Source: Arthrobacter sp. AL12 (GTDB lineage: Bacteria; Actinomycetota; Actinomycetes; Actinomycetales; Micrococcaceae). Taken from it: a stretch of DNA of 64,000 nt. The stretch is from positions 39,440 to 103,439 of the forward strand of contig NZ_JASBQY010000016.1 of the NCBI RefSeq assembly GCF_029960645.1, given 5' to 3'. The notes below the pieces were generated by a model. The model was not told the DNA's origin and did not search any database. It was given only the letters and a program-made list of their open reading frames with translations. The position numbers and the translations under genes are program-made. Numbering within the stretch: the first letter of the stretch is position 1; each line of letters opens with the position of its first letter. Shown here one piece after another: positions 18,630 to 27,947 of the stretch.

Positions 18630-21077
18630 ATGAAAATGAAGCGTGTCGTCAGTTGGCTGGCTCAAGCATTGGTGCTCGCCACCATCGTTGCGGGAAACAT
18701 CCTTGCTGTTTCCAGCAGCGCGGTGGCCGAGAGCAGTTACGGTTCTCCGAGTATTAAATATTTCGGGGTGGACAACCCTCCGACGGCGGACAAGCCCCAG
18801 AGCAAGCTCTGGTGGAACGACGGTTCCTGGTGGGCGGACATGTGGACGTCCGGCAGCGGCTGGCACATCTACCGGCTGGACCGGAGCGTCGACAAGTGGG
18901 TTGACACCGGGGTGCTCATTGACAGCCGCCGCAGCACCCTGGCGGACACGCTCTGGGACGGCAGTCATCTGTTCATAGCCTCCCACGTCGTCACGACCAG
19001 TGAGGCAACCCCGGTGCCCTCCGTTTCCGGGCAACCCGCAAACCTGTACCGGTACAGCTACGCCAATGGCAACTACACCCTGGATAGCGGTTTCCCCACG
19101 GTTATCTCCGACACCAGCAGCGAGTCCATGACCATCGCCAAGGACAGCACCGGCGTCCTCTGGGCCACTTGGACACAGGTCAGCGGCAGTTCCGCCTCCG
19201 GGTTCACCAACGCGGTCTACGCGAACAACTCCGAACCCGACGGCACTAGTTGGGCGGCTCCTTTCGTCCTCCCCGTGTCCAACCCCAACCCGGCACCGGA
19301 TGACATTTCGTCCATCGTCGCTTACGGCGGCAACAAGATCGGGGTGATGTGGAGCGACGAACTCACCGGGACTGTCTGGTGGGCGACGCGGACGGATGGA
19401 ACGGACCCGGCGGCTTCGTCTTCGTGGAAGGAACAGTCGGCGGTCAAAGGTAAGGGATTGGCCGATGATCACATGAACCTCAAGTCGCTGCAGTCCGACG
19501 CCACCGGGCGGGTCTTCGCGGCAGTGAAGACCGGCCTCGACGACACGTCCGCCGATCCGACGCTTCCCCAGACGCTGTTGCTGGTCTTCAAACCGGGCAC
19601 CGGGGCGTTCACACAGTCGACAATCTCCACCACCGGCGACTGCGTGACCCGCACGCAGGTTGTACTTGACTCCGAAAACGACCTCGTGCACGTGTTCCAA
19701 ACCGCGCCGGCCACATCCACCAGTGGCTGCGCCTTCAGGGGCGTGGCAGGCAGCATCTACGAGAAAACCGCTTCCATGGACAATCCCGTCTTCGAGCCCG
19801 GCCGCGGCACCCCCATCATTCAGGACGGGGCCTCCCCCAACATGAACAACGTGACCACCAGCAAACAGCCGGTGGACACAACCACAGGCATTGTGGTGTT
19901 GGCAAGTGACCACGTCGCTAAGCGCTACTGGTTCTCCGACAGGCAACTTGGTACTTCGCCAGCTCCGACCGACCCCGGAGCTTTCGTGTCCGTGAGCCCG
20001 TCCAGGGTCCTGGACACCCGAAGGACCAACGCTGTCGGTGCGGACTCATCGGTATCGTTCCAGGTCGGCGGTGTCTCCGGAATCCCGGCGAACGTCTCAG
20101 CGGTCGTCTTCAACCTGACCGTCGTCGAGCCGAAGTCCTTCGGGTTCATCACCGCCTACGCCTCCGGAACCAACCGGCCCAACGCCTCGAACCAAAACTT
20201 CTCCAAGGGCCAGACGGCGGCGAACTCCGTCACAGTCCCGGTGGGGGCCGATGGAAAAGTCAACCTCTTCAACCGTTCCTCCGACACGACGCACCTGATC
20301 GCCGACGTCGCCGGCTACTACCTCGCCGGCACCCCGGTCGCCGCGGGAGCGTTCGCCCCGCTGGACCCGGCCCGGCTCCTGGACACCCGCAAAACCAATG
20401 CTGTCGGTGCTGACTCCTCGGTATCCTTCCAGGTCGGCGGTGCCCCCGGAATCCCGGCCTCGGTGTCCGCGGTCGTCTTCAACCTGACCGTGACTGAGCC
20501 GCAGTCCTTCGGGCTCATCACCGCCTACGCCTCCGGGGCAACCAAGCCCAACACCTCGAACCAAAACTTCTCCAAGGGCCAGACCGTTCCTAACTCCGTC
20601 ACCGTCCCGGTAGGCGCCGACGGAAAAGTCACGCTCTTCAACCGTTCCTCCGGTACGACGCACCTGATCGCCGACGTCGCCGGCTACTACCTCGCCGGCA
20701 CCCCGGTCGCCGCGGGAACGTTCGTCCCGCTGAACCCGTCCCGGATGTTGGACACCCGCAGCACCGCCCCTGTCGGTGCGGACTCCTCGGCATCCTTCCT
20801 GGTTGGCGGAGCCGCCGGAATCCCTGCCAGGGTGTCAGCGGCCGTCTTCAACATGACGGTGACCGAGCCGCAGTCCTTCGGGTTCATCACCGCCTACGCC
20901 TCCGGGAACACCACGCCCAACACCTCGAACCAAAACTTCTCCAAGGGCCAGACCGTGCCCAACTCCGTCACTTCCCCGGTAGGCACCGACAGGAAAGTCT
21001 CCCTCTTCAACCGCTCCTCCGGCACCACGCACCTGATCGCCGACGTCGCCGGCTACTACCTCGCCGGCACCCCCTAG
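18630..21077 (+). CDS. Large secreted protein: N-terminal beta-propeller-like region plus three 123-residue repeats
   Basis: The start is the ATG at 18630 with GGGAG 7 nt upstream. The 815-residue protein begins with a Sec signal (KMKRVVSWLAQALVLATIVAGN, cleavage likely after SSAVA). Residues about 35-450 are rich in W/G/D segments resembling a sialidase or six-bladed propeller fold (WNDGSWWADMWTS, KDSTGVLWATWTQV). From about residue 451 there are three near-identical repeats, each opening with a P(S/A)R-LDTR motif and closing with HLIADVAGYYLAG. The LDTR...DVAGYY module recurs in actinobacterial surface proteins of unknown function. No sortase or membrane anchor is visible. It stands alone between gatD and a glycosyltransferase and has its own terminator. 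Confidence 0.8.
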   Translation: MKMKRVVSWLAQALVLATIVAGNILAVSSSAVAESSYGSPSIKYFGVDNPPTADKPQSKLWWNDGSWWADMWTSGSGWHIYRLDRSVDKWVDTGVLIDSRRSTLADTLWDGSHLFIASHVVTTSEATPVPSVSGQPANLYRYSYANGNYTLDSGFPTVISDTSSESMTIAKDSTGVLWATWTQVSGSSASGFTNAVYANNSEPDGTSWAAPFVLPVSNPNPAPDDISSIVAYGGNKIGVMWSDELTGTVWWATRTDGTDPAASSSWKEQSAVKGKGLADDHMNLKSLQSDATGRVFAAVKTGLDDTSADPTLPQTLLLVFKPGTGAFTQSTISTTGDCVTRTQVVLDSENDLVHVFQTAPATSTSGCAFRGVAGSIYEKTASMDNPVFEPGRGTPIIQDGASPNMNNVTTSKQPVDTTTGIVVLASDHVAKRYWFSDRQLGTSPAPTDPGAFVSVSPSRVLDTRRTNAVGADSSVSFQVGGVSGIPANVSAVVFNLTVVEPKSFGFITAYASGTNRPNASNQNFSKGQTAANSVTVPVGADGKVNLFNRSSDTTHLIADVAGYYLAGTPVAAGAFAPLDPARLLDTRKTNAVGADSSVSFQVGGAPGIPASVSAVVFNLTVTEPQSFGLITAYASGATKPNTSNQNFSKGQTVPNSVTVPVGADGKVTLFNRSSGTTHLIADVAGYYLAGTPVAAGTFVPLNPSRMLDTRSTAPVGADSSASFLVGGAAGIPARVSAAVFNMTVTEPQSFGFITAYASGNTTPNTSNQNFSKGQTVPNSVTSPVGTDRKVSLFNRSSGTTHLIADVAGYYLAGTP
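19983..21074 (+). repeat. Three tandem 369-bp coding repeats
   Basis: Units start at 19983, 20352 and 20721, a period of exactly 369 bp (123 codons); the last is slightly truncated by the stop. Blocks of more than 40 bp (for example around the DVAGYYLAG codons and the ITAYASG codons) are almost identical between units, giving good substrates for homologous recombination. Confidence 0.9.
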
Positions 21078-21165
21078 CCGTATGAACCAGGTCAGGGAGC
21101 GAATCGGCGGTTTCTAAAGGTCGCTGCAACACCTGTTGATTGGGTGGTCAGTAGCAAAACACACA

Positions 21166-21197
21166 GACGCTCGGCCGGGGTATCCCGGCCGAGCGTC
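21166..21197 (+). terminator. Terminator after the secreted repeat protein
   Basis: GACGCTCGGCCGGG (21166-21179) and CCCGGCCGAGCGTC (21184-21197) form a perfect 14-bp stem with a GTAT loop. The rest of the 297-bp gap to 21374 holds a TATCAT (21309-21314), a possible -10 for the glycosyltransferase gene. Confidence 0.78.
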
Positions 21198-21374
21198 GTG
21201 CGTGGGCGACCGTTGACCTTCTGCGCACATCGGCGTCTTCAGAACTCCGGCGTTCGAGGCAGCTGCGGGCTGGACGCGGAGGCCAGGACGCCGTGAGAGG
21301 TATCCGGGTATCATGGGTCTCGCTGGCGGCACCGTGAGGTCCGTCGCTCAACCGGTGATCGAATGGAGGAAGCC

Positions 21375-22475
21375 ATGGTTACGGATCCAGATCCCGAACT
21401 GGTTTTCGCCATCCCGGGCGACCTTTCAGCGCCCACCGGCGGATACGCCTATGACCGCAGCCTCCTGGCCAACCTGCCGGGCTCCGGCATCCGGGTACAA
21501 CACCTCCAGCTCCCAGGCTCGTGGCCCTCGCCCGCGGCAACTGACGTTGAACAAACCAGGCGCCGGCTCGCATCACTTCGGGACCGGATCACGGTCATGG
21601 TGGACGGGCTCGCGTTCGGGGCGTTCCCGGACACGCTGCTTGAGACGTTGGACCATGGGACCGGCCATCCAGTCGTGGCCCTTGTTCACCATCCACTGGC
21701 ACTGGAATCCGGTCTGGCGGAGGACGGACGCCGGATGCTCGCGAGAACCGAGCGCCACTCCCTGGCACGCGCTGCGCATGTGATTGCGACTAGCGCACTG
21801 ACGGCCCGGACCCTGACTCGCGACTACGGCGTCCCGGCCGGGAAGATCACGATCGCCGTTCCAGGGACACCTCCAGCCTGCCGCGCAGGAGGCTCCGACG
21901 GCGCGCGCGGGGTGGAACTGCTCTGTGTGGGGTCGGTCTCGCCGCGCAAAGCCTATGGCGTCCTTGCCTTGGCACTTTCGCATCTGACTGATCGGCACTG
22001 GCACGTTACCATCGCCGGTGAGACTGACCGGGTGCCCGGCGAGCACGCCCGCGTGGCCAGACTCGTCGAGGCCCACGGCCTTGCCGGCAGGGTCACTTTT
22101 GCCGGTGTCCTGACGACAGATGAGCTTGAAACTGCCTTTCACTCCAGCGACCTCTTCGTCATGCCCTCCCTCTATGAGGGCTACGGCATGGCATTGGCGG
22201 AGGCCATGTCCCACGGCCTGCCGATCATCTGCACCACCGGCGGGGCCGCTGCCGAGACGGTGCCGGACGGCGCGGCTATCAAGGTCCCGCCGGGCGACGC
22301 GCTCGCCCTCGGCTACGCCGTCCGTTCACTCTTGACCTCTCCGCAGCGCCTGGCCGCCCTCGGGGAGCTCTCCTGGGCCGCCGGACGTAGTCTGCCGCCC
22401 TGGACTGCTACTGCCGATCGGGTCGCTGACGTCGTGCGGGCCCTGACCCGGTCGCTTCCGGAGCACGCGGCATGA
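21375..22475 (+). CDS. GT4-family glycosyltransferase
   Basis: The ATG at 21375 is preferred over one at 21363 because GGAGGA (21365-21370) lies at correct spacing before it. The 366-residue protein has GT-B layout: an N-terminal acceptor domain beginning VFAIPGDLSAPTGGYAYDR, ELLCVGSVSPRKAYGVL at the start of the donor domain, and the GT4 E-x7-E type motif MPSLYEGYGMALAEAMSHG. The acceptor is unknown. Its stop overlaps the methyltransferase start by 4 bp (ATGA), so the two act together. Genes of this pair type are often found with pterin and alcohol-dehydrogenase genes in actinobacteria; those are not present here. Confidence 0.85.
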   Translation: MVTDPDPELVFAIPGDLSAPTGGYAYDRSLLANLPGSGIRVQHLQLPGSWPSPAATDVEQTRRRLASLRDRITVMVDGLAFGAFPDTLLETLDHGTGHPVVALVHHPLALESGLAEDGRRMLARTERHSLARAAHVIATSALTARTLTRDYGVPAGKITIAVPGTPPACRAGGSDGARGVELLCVGSVSPRKAYGVLALALSHLTDRHWHVTIAGETDRVPGEHARVARLVEAHGLAGRVTFAGVLTTDELETAFHSSDLFVMPSLYEGYGMALAEAMSHGLPIICTTGGAAAETVPDGAAIKVPPGDALALGYAVRSLLTSPQRLAALGELSWAAGRSLPPWTATADRVADVVRALTRSLPEHAA

Positions 22476-23317
22476 GCGGCTTCAGCCCGGAGTGGCTGGA
22501 CCTGCGCGAAACGGCCGACCACCGGGCTCGGGCTTCGGGTCCGGAACAGCAGCTGGCTGCCCACTTCGCGGCGCGCGCGCACGTCAGCGTGGTGGATCTG
22601 GGCTGCGGTTCCGGGTCCAACCTGCGGGGCACCGCGCAGTTCCTGCCGGACCACCAGTCCTGGCGGCTGGTGGACTACGACCCACAGCTGTTGACTTGGG
22701 CCAGGGCACGCCTGGCCGATTGGGCTGACGACAGCCGGTCCGACGGCGCCCTCCTTCGGCTGCGCAAGGACCACAAACGCATCGACGTCAGCTTCGCCCA
22801 GGCTGACCTCACACTCGAGCTCACGCAGGTGTTGACGCCGGCTCCGGATCTTGTCACGGCCGCCGCCCTTTTCGATCTGGTGTCGGAGCCGTGGTTGGAG
22901 CTCTTCACGGCCGCCCTCAGCGCGGCCGGGTTGCCGCTCTATACCGTCCTGATCTACGACGGCCAGCAGGAATGGCAGCCGATCCACCCGCAGGACGGGC
23001 GTGTGCTCCGCGCGTTCAACAGCCATCAGCAATGGGATAAGGGCTTCGGTCCGGCCACCGGTCCGCTGGCCCCGGCTGTGCTGGCCGGGCTGCTCGCGGC
23101 GCGCGGTTATGCCGTGCACACCGCAGCCTCACCCTGGCTGCTCGGACCGGAAGACTCGGGTCTCCAGCGCGAACTCGCCACCGGCATCGCCGCCGCCGCA
23201 TCGGAGACCGGGGACGTTGCACCGGAGGAAGCCGCCGACTGGCTGGCCGCCCGCCGGGAGCCGGGTCGCGCCACGATCGGCCACTCCGACATTTTCGCCA
23301 CGCCCTCGCCGTACTGA
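22472..23317 (+). CDS. Class I SAM-dependent methyltransferase
   Basis: 281 residues with SAM motif I VVDLGCGSGSNLRG at about residues 40-52, an acidic motif II in WRLVDYDPQLL, and the post-I region ASFAQADLTLELTQVL-like segment around residue 110. Small-molecule substrate; not an rRNA or DNA methyltransferase by motif. Translationally coupled to the GT4 gene, suggesting the two modify the same molecule. Confidence 0.8.
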   Translation: MSGFSPEWLDLRETADHRARASGPEQQLAAHFAARAHVSVVDLGCGSGSNLRGTAQFLPDHQSWRLVDYDPQLLTWARARLADWADDSRSDGALLRLRKDHKRIDVSFAQADLTLELTQVLTPAPDLVTAAALFDLVSEPWLELFTAALSAAGLPLYTVLIYDGQQEWQPIHPQDGRVLRAFNSHQQWDKGFGPATGPLAPAVLAGLLAARGYAVHTAASPWLLGPEDSGLQRELATGIAAAASETGDVAPEEAADWLAARREPGRATIGHSDIFATPSPY

Positions 23318-23413
23318 GCCCGGGCCGGCAACCCGCCATGCCCAAAAAGAAACCGCGGCTGCCCCGGACAAAAAGTCAGGACCGCCCGCGGACCCTGGGA
23401 TTACGCCCAAGGG

Positions 23414-24700
23414 CTACGGTTCCTTGGTGATGAGCAGTTCGTGGGCGCCCGCGGCGGCTGCCCCCATCGACTCGACCGCGGTCTGGGTGCGCTGGCGTGT
23501 GGCCGCGTCCGCCGCGGCACCGGCGCAGGAACCCTGCGGGGCGTCGGAGGCAACCGAGCACCAGCGGTAGGGGCCGCGGACAATGACCGACGGCGCCCAG
23601 GCCAGGTCGGAGGCGGTCCAGGTGCCGGCGGCATCCTCGCTGAACTGGGCCCGGAGCAGCAGGCCCTCGTTGTTCACCACATAGTTCGGCGAGAGTTCGG
23701 TGATGGTGTTGCCCAGCCCGTAGGCAATCCAGGTGCCCTTGTACCGCTCGATCGGCAGCACCGAGTGCGAGTGGTGCCCATAGATCATGGTGAACTGGCC
23801 GCTGTCCGCGAGGGCATGGGCGACGCTCTTCTGCTCGGCGTTGGGCACGCTCGAATATTCTTCGCCGGCGTGCATAACACCCAGCACGATGTCGGCGCCC
23901 AGGTCCCGGGCCTTCTTCGCCTTGGCGATCATGACCTCGGGGTCGAGCATGTCCACCTGCCAGGCCGCCTCCGGGAGCTGTCCGTTCAGCCCGTAGGCCG
24001 CACTGATCACAGCGATTTTCGCCGCGGCGGTCTGCAGGATCAGGATGCCCTCGGCGTCGGCTGCGCTCCGGTAAGAACCCGTGTGCTGCAGTCCGGCGGC
24101 GTCGAGGGCATCCAGGGTGCGGACCAGCCCGGCAGTGCCGCGGTCGACGGTGTGGTTGCTCGCGGTAGTGCACGCCTGGTAGCCGACCTGCTGGACGGCC
24201 GGGAGGATCTGCGGCGGGACGTTGAACGATGGGTACGCGGAGAAGGGCCCGGCCGGTCCGGCGACCGGTGTCTCCAGGTGGCAGATGGCGAGGTCGCCGC
24301 TCTCGACGTACTTGCGCTGGCCCTCAAGCAGCGGCGCGAAGTCCAGGCCCTTGGCGCCGGCGGCCAGGGCATCGGCGCGGGCCTGCTCCCAGAGCTGGGC
24401 ATGGACGAGCATGTCCCCCGTGACCACCACCGAGGCGCAGCGGACGGCGGCGCAGTCGGGCCCCTTGCCCGGCGTCGGCGTCGGTGAAGGGCTCGGGGTG
24501 CTCGACGGCGACGGGGCCGGCGCCGCACCCGGACTCTGTGCCGCGGACGAAGCGGCAGTGTTCCCCGCGGCCGACGGGGAGCCTGAGGCAGTGCTTTCGG
24601 TCCGGGCGCCGATGCCGCAGGAAGCCACCGAGGCCACCAGGGAGACCGCGGCGGCGGCGGCGAACAGACGGCCGCGCAACTGGGGGGAGATGGTACGCAT
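23414..24700 (-). CDS. CapA-family metallophosphatase-like lipoprotein
   Basis: 428 residues. The N-terminus has a lipobox (SVASC) after a hydrophobic signal, then an Ala/Ser/Pro-rich spacer of about 50 residues. The CapA domain (poly-gamma-glutamate synthesis type, metallophosphatase fold) begins SVVVTGDMLVHAQLW and contains SGDLAICHLETPVA, TTASNHTVDRGTAG and MIYGHHSHSVLPIERY, which carry the predicted metal ligands. No capBC partners are nearby, so poly-gamma-glutamate synthesis is unlikely; a cell-envelope hydrolase is the cautious call. It is divergent from the M3 peptidase gene (81 bp). Confidence 0.85.
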   Translation of the reverse strand: MRTISPQLRGRLFAAAAAVSLVASVASCGIGARTESTASGSPSAAGNTAASSAAQSPGAAPAPSPSSTPSPSPTPTPGKGPDCAAVRCASVVVTGDMLVHAQLWEQARADALAAGAKGLDFAPLLEGQRKYVESGDLAICHLETPVAGPAGPFSAYPSFNVPPQILPAVQQVGYQACTTASNHTVDRGTAGLVRTLDALDAAGLQHTGSYRSAADAEGILILQTAAAKIAVISAAYGLNGQLPEAAWQVDMLDPEVMIAKAKKARDLGADIVLGVMHAGEEYSSVPNAEQKSVAHALADSGQFTMIYGHHSHSVLPIERYKGTWIAYGLGNTITELSPNYVVNNEGLLLRAQFSEDAAGTWTASDLAWAPSVIVRGPYRWCSVASDAPQGSCAGAAADAATRQRTQTAVESMGAAAAGAHELLITKEP

Positions 24701-24781
24701 GGCGCCATCCTACGGCGGCAACGGCGCCAACACGCGTAGCAGACCATTGAGACTCGCCCCTTTACATGAAAGAGTTATTTC

Positions 24782-26794
24782 ATGACCAATCCCCTGATGA
24801 GCCCCAGCCCCCTGCCATTCGGCCTGCCGCCGTTCGCGGACATCACCGACGAGCACTACGCCGAAGCCGTGGAGGCCGGCCTCGCCGAGCACCTCGCAGA
24901 AATCCAGGCAATCGTGGACACCGCGGAGCCGGCCACCTTTGAGAACACCGCATTGGCCATGGAGCGGTCCGGGCGGCTCCTGCAGCGGGCGGCGGCCTCC
25001 TTCTTCACCCTTGTCTCGGCCGATGCCTCGGACCCCATCCGCGAACTCGAGACCGTCCTGTCCCCGCGGTTTTCCGCCCACCAGGACGCCGTCTACCTCA
25101 ACCGGGGGCTGTTCGAACGTTTCGCCGCGGTCACCACGGACCAGCTCGACCCCGAATCCGCCCGGCTCGTGGATGAGTACCTCAAGGAGTTCCGCCAGTC
25201 CGGCATCCAGCTCGACGCCGCCGGCCAGGCACGCCTCAGGGCCGTCAATGCCGAACTCTCCCGGCTCGGAACCGAGTTCGGACAGCGGGTGAAGGAGGGG
25301 ATGAAGTCCGCCTCGCTGCTGCTCGACGACGCCGCCGAACTCGCCGGCCTGCCCGCTGACGATGTTGCCAGCGCCGCGGAAGCCGCCCGCACCGCCGGGC
25401 ACGAGGGCAAGTTCCTGCTGACCCTCATCCAGCCCAGCAACCAGCCCGCCCTTGCCGCCCTCGAAGACCGGAACGTCCGCAGGCGCCTGTATGAGGCCTC
25501 CATCGGCCGCGGCAGCGACGGCGGCGCCCTCGATGTCTTGGACCTGGTCAAGGACATGGTGAGGCTGCGTGCCGAGAAGGCGGCGCTGCTGGGCTTCGCC
25601 AACTACGCCGAACTCGTGGTGGACCAGCAGACCGCTCCGGACTTCGCCGCCGTGCAGACCATGATGAACCGGCTCGCGCCGGCCGCCGTCCGGAATGCCG
25701 ACGCCGAGGCAGAGGCACTGGCGGAAGTCGCCGGCCACCCCCTCGAGGCCTGGGACTGGGCCTTCTACTCCGCGAAGGTCAAGCGAGAACGCTACGCCGT
25801 GGACGAGCAGGCCCTTCGCCCCTACTTCGAGCTGGACCGCGTCCTGGTAGACGGCGTGTTCTTCGCTGCCAGCGCCCTCTATGGCATCACGTTCCACGAA
25901 CGCGCCGACCTCGCCGGCTACCACCCGGACGTGCGCGTCTGGGAAGTCCGGAACGCCGACGGGACCGAACTGGGCCTGTTCCTGGGCGATTACTACACGC
26001 GCGAATCCAAGCGCGGCGGGGCCTGGATGAATTCCCTCGTGGAACAGTCGGGACTGCTCGACACCCGGCCAGTGGTGATCAACAACCTCAACATCTCCAA
26101 GCCGCCGGCCGGGGAACCCACGCTCCTGACCCTGGATGAGCTCCGGACGACCTTCCACGAGTTCGGCCATGCCCTGCACGGGTTGTTCTCCGCGGTCACC
26201 TATCCACGGTTCTCCGGCACCTCCGTGCCGCGGGACTTCGTGGAATACCCCTCGCAGGTGAACGAAATGTGGATCATGTGGCCGGAGGTACTGGCCAACT
26301 ACGCCCGCCACCACGCCACCGGAGAGGCCCTTCCGCAGGAGGTTGTGGACAAGCTCGACGCCGCGCAGCTCTGGGGCGAGGGCTTCGGCACCACCGAATA
26401 CCTGGGCGCGGCCCTGCTGGACCTCGCCTGGCATGTGCTGGACAGTTCCGAGGTGCCCGAGGATGTCCTGGAGTTCGAGGCCAAGGCGCTGGCCGCGGCC
26501 GGCGTGGCGCACCACCTGATCCCGCCGCGCTACCGCACCGGCTACTTCCAGCACATCTTCGCCGGCGCGGGCTATGCCGCGGGCTACTACTCCTACATCT
26601 GGAGCGAGGTGCTGGACGCCGAAACGGTGGAATGGTTCAGGGAACACGGCGGCCTCACCCGGGCCAACGGGGACTTCTTCCGCGCCGAACTGCTCGGCCG
26701 GGGCAACAGCCGCGACCCGCTGGATTCCTTCCGCGCCGTCCGCCGCCGCGACGCCGGGCTCGAACCCCTCCTCAAGCGCCGCGGCCTCGACTGA
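24782..26794 (+). CDS. dcp: M3-family metallopeptidase (peptidyl-dipeptidase Dcp type)
   Basis: 670 residues, usual length. The zinc site HEFGH is at residues 459-463 (His459, Glu460, His463) in LRTTFHEFGHALHGLFS, followed by the third ligand region FVEYPSQVNEMWIMWPEV, and GAGYAAGYYSYIWSEVL near the C-terminus binds substrate. No signal peptide, so cytosolic degradation of oligopeptides by removal of C-terminal dipeptides is expected. The gene is monocistronic and ends in a very long perfect hairpin. Confidence 0.92.
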   Translation: MTNPLMSPSPLPFGLPPFADITDEHYAEAVEAGLAEHLAEIQAIVDTAEPATFENTALAMERSGRLLQRAAASFFTLVSADASDPIRELETVLSPRFSAHQDAVYLNRGLFERFAAVTTDQLDPESARLVDEYLKEFRQSGIQLDAAGQARLRAVNAELSRLGTEFGQRVKEGMKSASLLLDDAAELAGLPADDVASAAEAARTAGHEGKFLLTLIQPSNQPALAALEDRNVRRRLYEASIGRGSDGGALDVLDLVKDMVRLRAEKAALLGFANYAELVVDQQTAPDFAAVQTMMNRLAPAAVRNADAEAEALAEVAGHPLEAWDWAFYSAKVKRERYAVDEQALRPYFELDRVLVDGVFFAASALYGITFHERADLAGYHPDVRVWEVRNADGTELGLFLGDYYTRESKRGGAWMNSLVEQSGLLDTRPVVINNLNISKPPAGEPTLLTLDELRTTFHEFGHALHGLFSAVTYPRFSGTSVPRDFVEYPSQVNEMWIMWPEVLANYARHHATGEALPQEVVDKLDAAQLWGEGFGTTEYLGAALLDLAWHVLDSSEVPEDVLEFEAKALAAAGVAHHLIPPRYRTGYFQHIFAGAGYAAGYYSYIWSEVLDAETVEWFREHGGLTRANGDFFRAELLGRGNSRDPLDSFRAVRRRDAGLEPLLKRRGLD

Positions 26795-26807
26795 CCCGCA
26801 CCCCACC

Positions 26808-26875
26808 CCCCATCGACTGCTCCGCAACGGCCCTTTTGGAGCCCCATAAGGGCCGTTGCGGAGCAGTCGATGGGG
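26808..26875 (+). terminator. Perfect 28-bp inverted repeat after dcp
   Basis: The left arm 26808-26835 and right arm 26848-26875 are perfectly complementary over 28 bp with a 12-nt loop. It is much longer than an ordinary terminator. The core AAGGGCCGTT recurs in another hairpin at 42631-42640, which suggests a dispersed element. Transcription termination is the likely effect for the convergent dcp. Confidence 0.8.
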
Positions 26876-26883
26876 AAACAGAC

Positions 26884-26928
26884 GACGACGGCGGCGAGCC
26901 ACCAGAAAGGTGACTCGCCGCCGTCGTC
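26884..26928 (-). terminator. Terminator after pdxS
   Basis: GACGACGGCGGCGAG (26884-26898) pairs perfectly with CTCGCCGCCGTCGTC (26914-26928). A CACC/GGTG inner stem and AGAAA loop cap it. Reading on the minus strand it is followed by GTCTGTTT. It lies 8 bp from the dcp hairpin, giving back-to-back terminators between convergent genes. Confidence 0.75.
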
Positions 26929-26946
26929 GGTGGTCCTTTGGTGCAG

Positions 26947-27873
26947 TTACCAGCCGCGCTGGGCGAGGCGGTGCGGCTCGGGGATCTCGTCCACGTTGAT
27001 GCCGACCATGGCCTCGCCCAGGCCGCGGGAGGCCTTGGCGATCTCGTCCGGGTCATCGAAGAAGGTGGTGGCCTTCACGACGGCGGCGGCACGCTGGGCC
27101 GGGTTGCCGGACTTGAAGATGCCGGAGCCGACGAACACACCGTCGGCGCCGAGCTGCATCATCATCGCGGCGTCGGCCGGGGTGGCGATGCCGCCGGCGG
27201 TGAACAGGACCACGGGGAGCTTGCCGGTGGCGGCAACTTCCCTGACCAGTTCGTACGGTGCCTGCAGCTCCTTGGCGGCGACGTAGAGCTCGTCCTCGGC
27301 CATGCCGGCCAGCCGCTTGATCTCCGCACGGATCTGGCGCATGTGCGTGGTGGCGTTGGAGACGTCGCCGGTGCCGGCCTCACCCTTGGAACGGATCATC
27401 GCCGCGCCCTCGTTGATCCGGCGCAGGGCCTCACCGAGGTTGGTGGCGCCGCAGACGAAGGGAATCGTGAAGTTCCACTTGTCGATGTGGTGGGCGTAGT
27501 CGGCCGGGGTCAGGACCTCGGACTCGTCGATGTAGTCCACACCGAGGGTCTGAATGACCTGGGCCTCGACGAAGTGGCCGATCCGGACCTTCGCCATGAC
27601 CGGGATCGAGACGGCCGCGATGATCGCCTCGATCATATCCGGATCGGACATGCGGGACACGCCGCCCTGGGCGCGGATGTCGGCGGGAACGCGTTCCAGC
27701 GCCATGACTGCCACGGCTCCGGCATCCTCAGCGATGCGGGCCTGCTCGACGTTGACGACGTCCATGATGACGCCGCCCTTGAGCATCTCCGCCATGCCGC
27801 GCTTGACGCGGTTGCTGCCCGTCACGCTCTTCGTGGACGCGCCGGCTTCGCTGCTTACATCAGGTGTAGACAC
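26947..27873 (-). CDS. pdxS: Pyridoxal 5'-phosphate synthase lyase subunit PdxS
   Basis: 308 residues from the GTG at 27873, which has AGGGG 6 nt upstream; the frame extends 23 codons higher without an RBS. Highly conserved: [33 protein letters not shown] with the catalytic lysine, [20 protein letters not shown], and a C-terminal [20 protein letters not shown] phosphate-binding segment. It condenses ribose 5-phosphate, glyceraldehyde 3-phosphate and ammonia from PdxT into PLP. It is expressed alone here. Confidence 0.95.
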   Translation of the reverse strand: MSTPDVSSEAGASTKSVTGSNRVKRGMAEMLKGGVIMDVVNVEQARIAEDAGAVAVMALERVPADIRAQGGVSRMSDPDMIEAIIAAVSIPVMAKVRIGHFVEAQVIQTLGVDYIDESEVLTPADYAHHIDKWNFTIPFVCGATNLGEALRRINEGAAMIRSKGEAGTGDVSNATTHMRQIRAEIKRLAGMAEDELYVAAKELQAPYELVREVAATGKLPVVLFTAGGIATPADAAMMMQLGADGVFVGSGIFKSGNPAQRAAAVVKATTFFDDPDEIAKASRGLGEAMVGINVDEIPEPHRLAQRGW

Positions 27874-27947
27874 AAAAACCCCTATGGGTAGATAGATTTC
27901 CTCGCCGGGGCGCGGACGGCACGCAAATGCCGCTTCGCACACACCGG

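Noticed and set aside
18345..19946. 533-codon minus-strand frame opposite the secreted repeat protein
   Set aside because: The plus-strand frame has RBS, signal peptide and in-frame repeats; the minus frame has none of these.
23414..24700. Poly-gamma-glutamate capsule locus
   Set aside because: Only a CapA-like protein is present; no capB or capC homologue is adjacent.
24710..26902. 730-codon open frame opposite dcp
   Set aside because: Antisense to a peptidase with complete motifs; no recognisable protein features.
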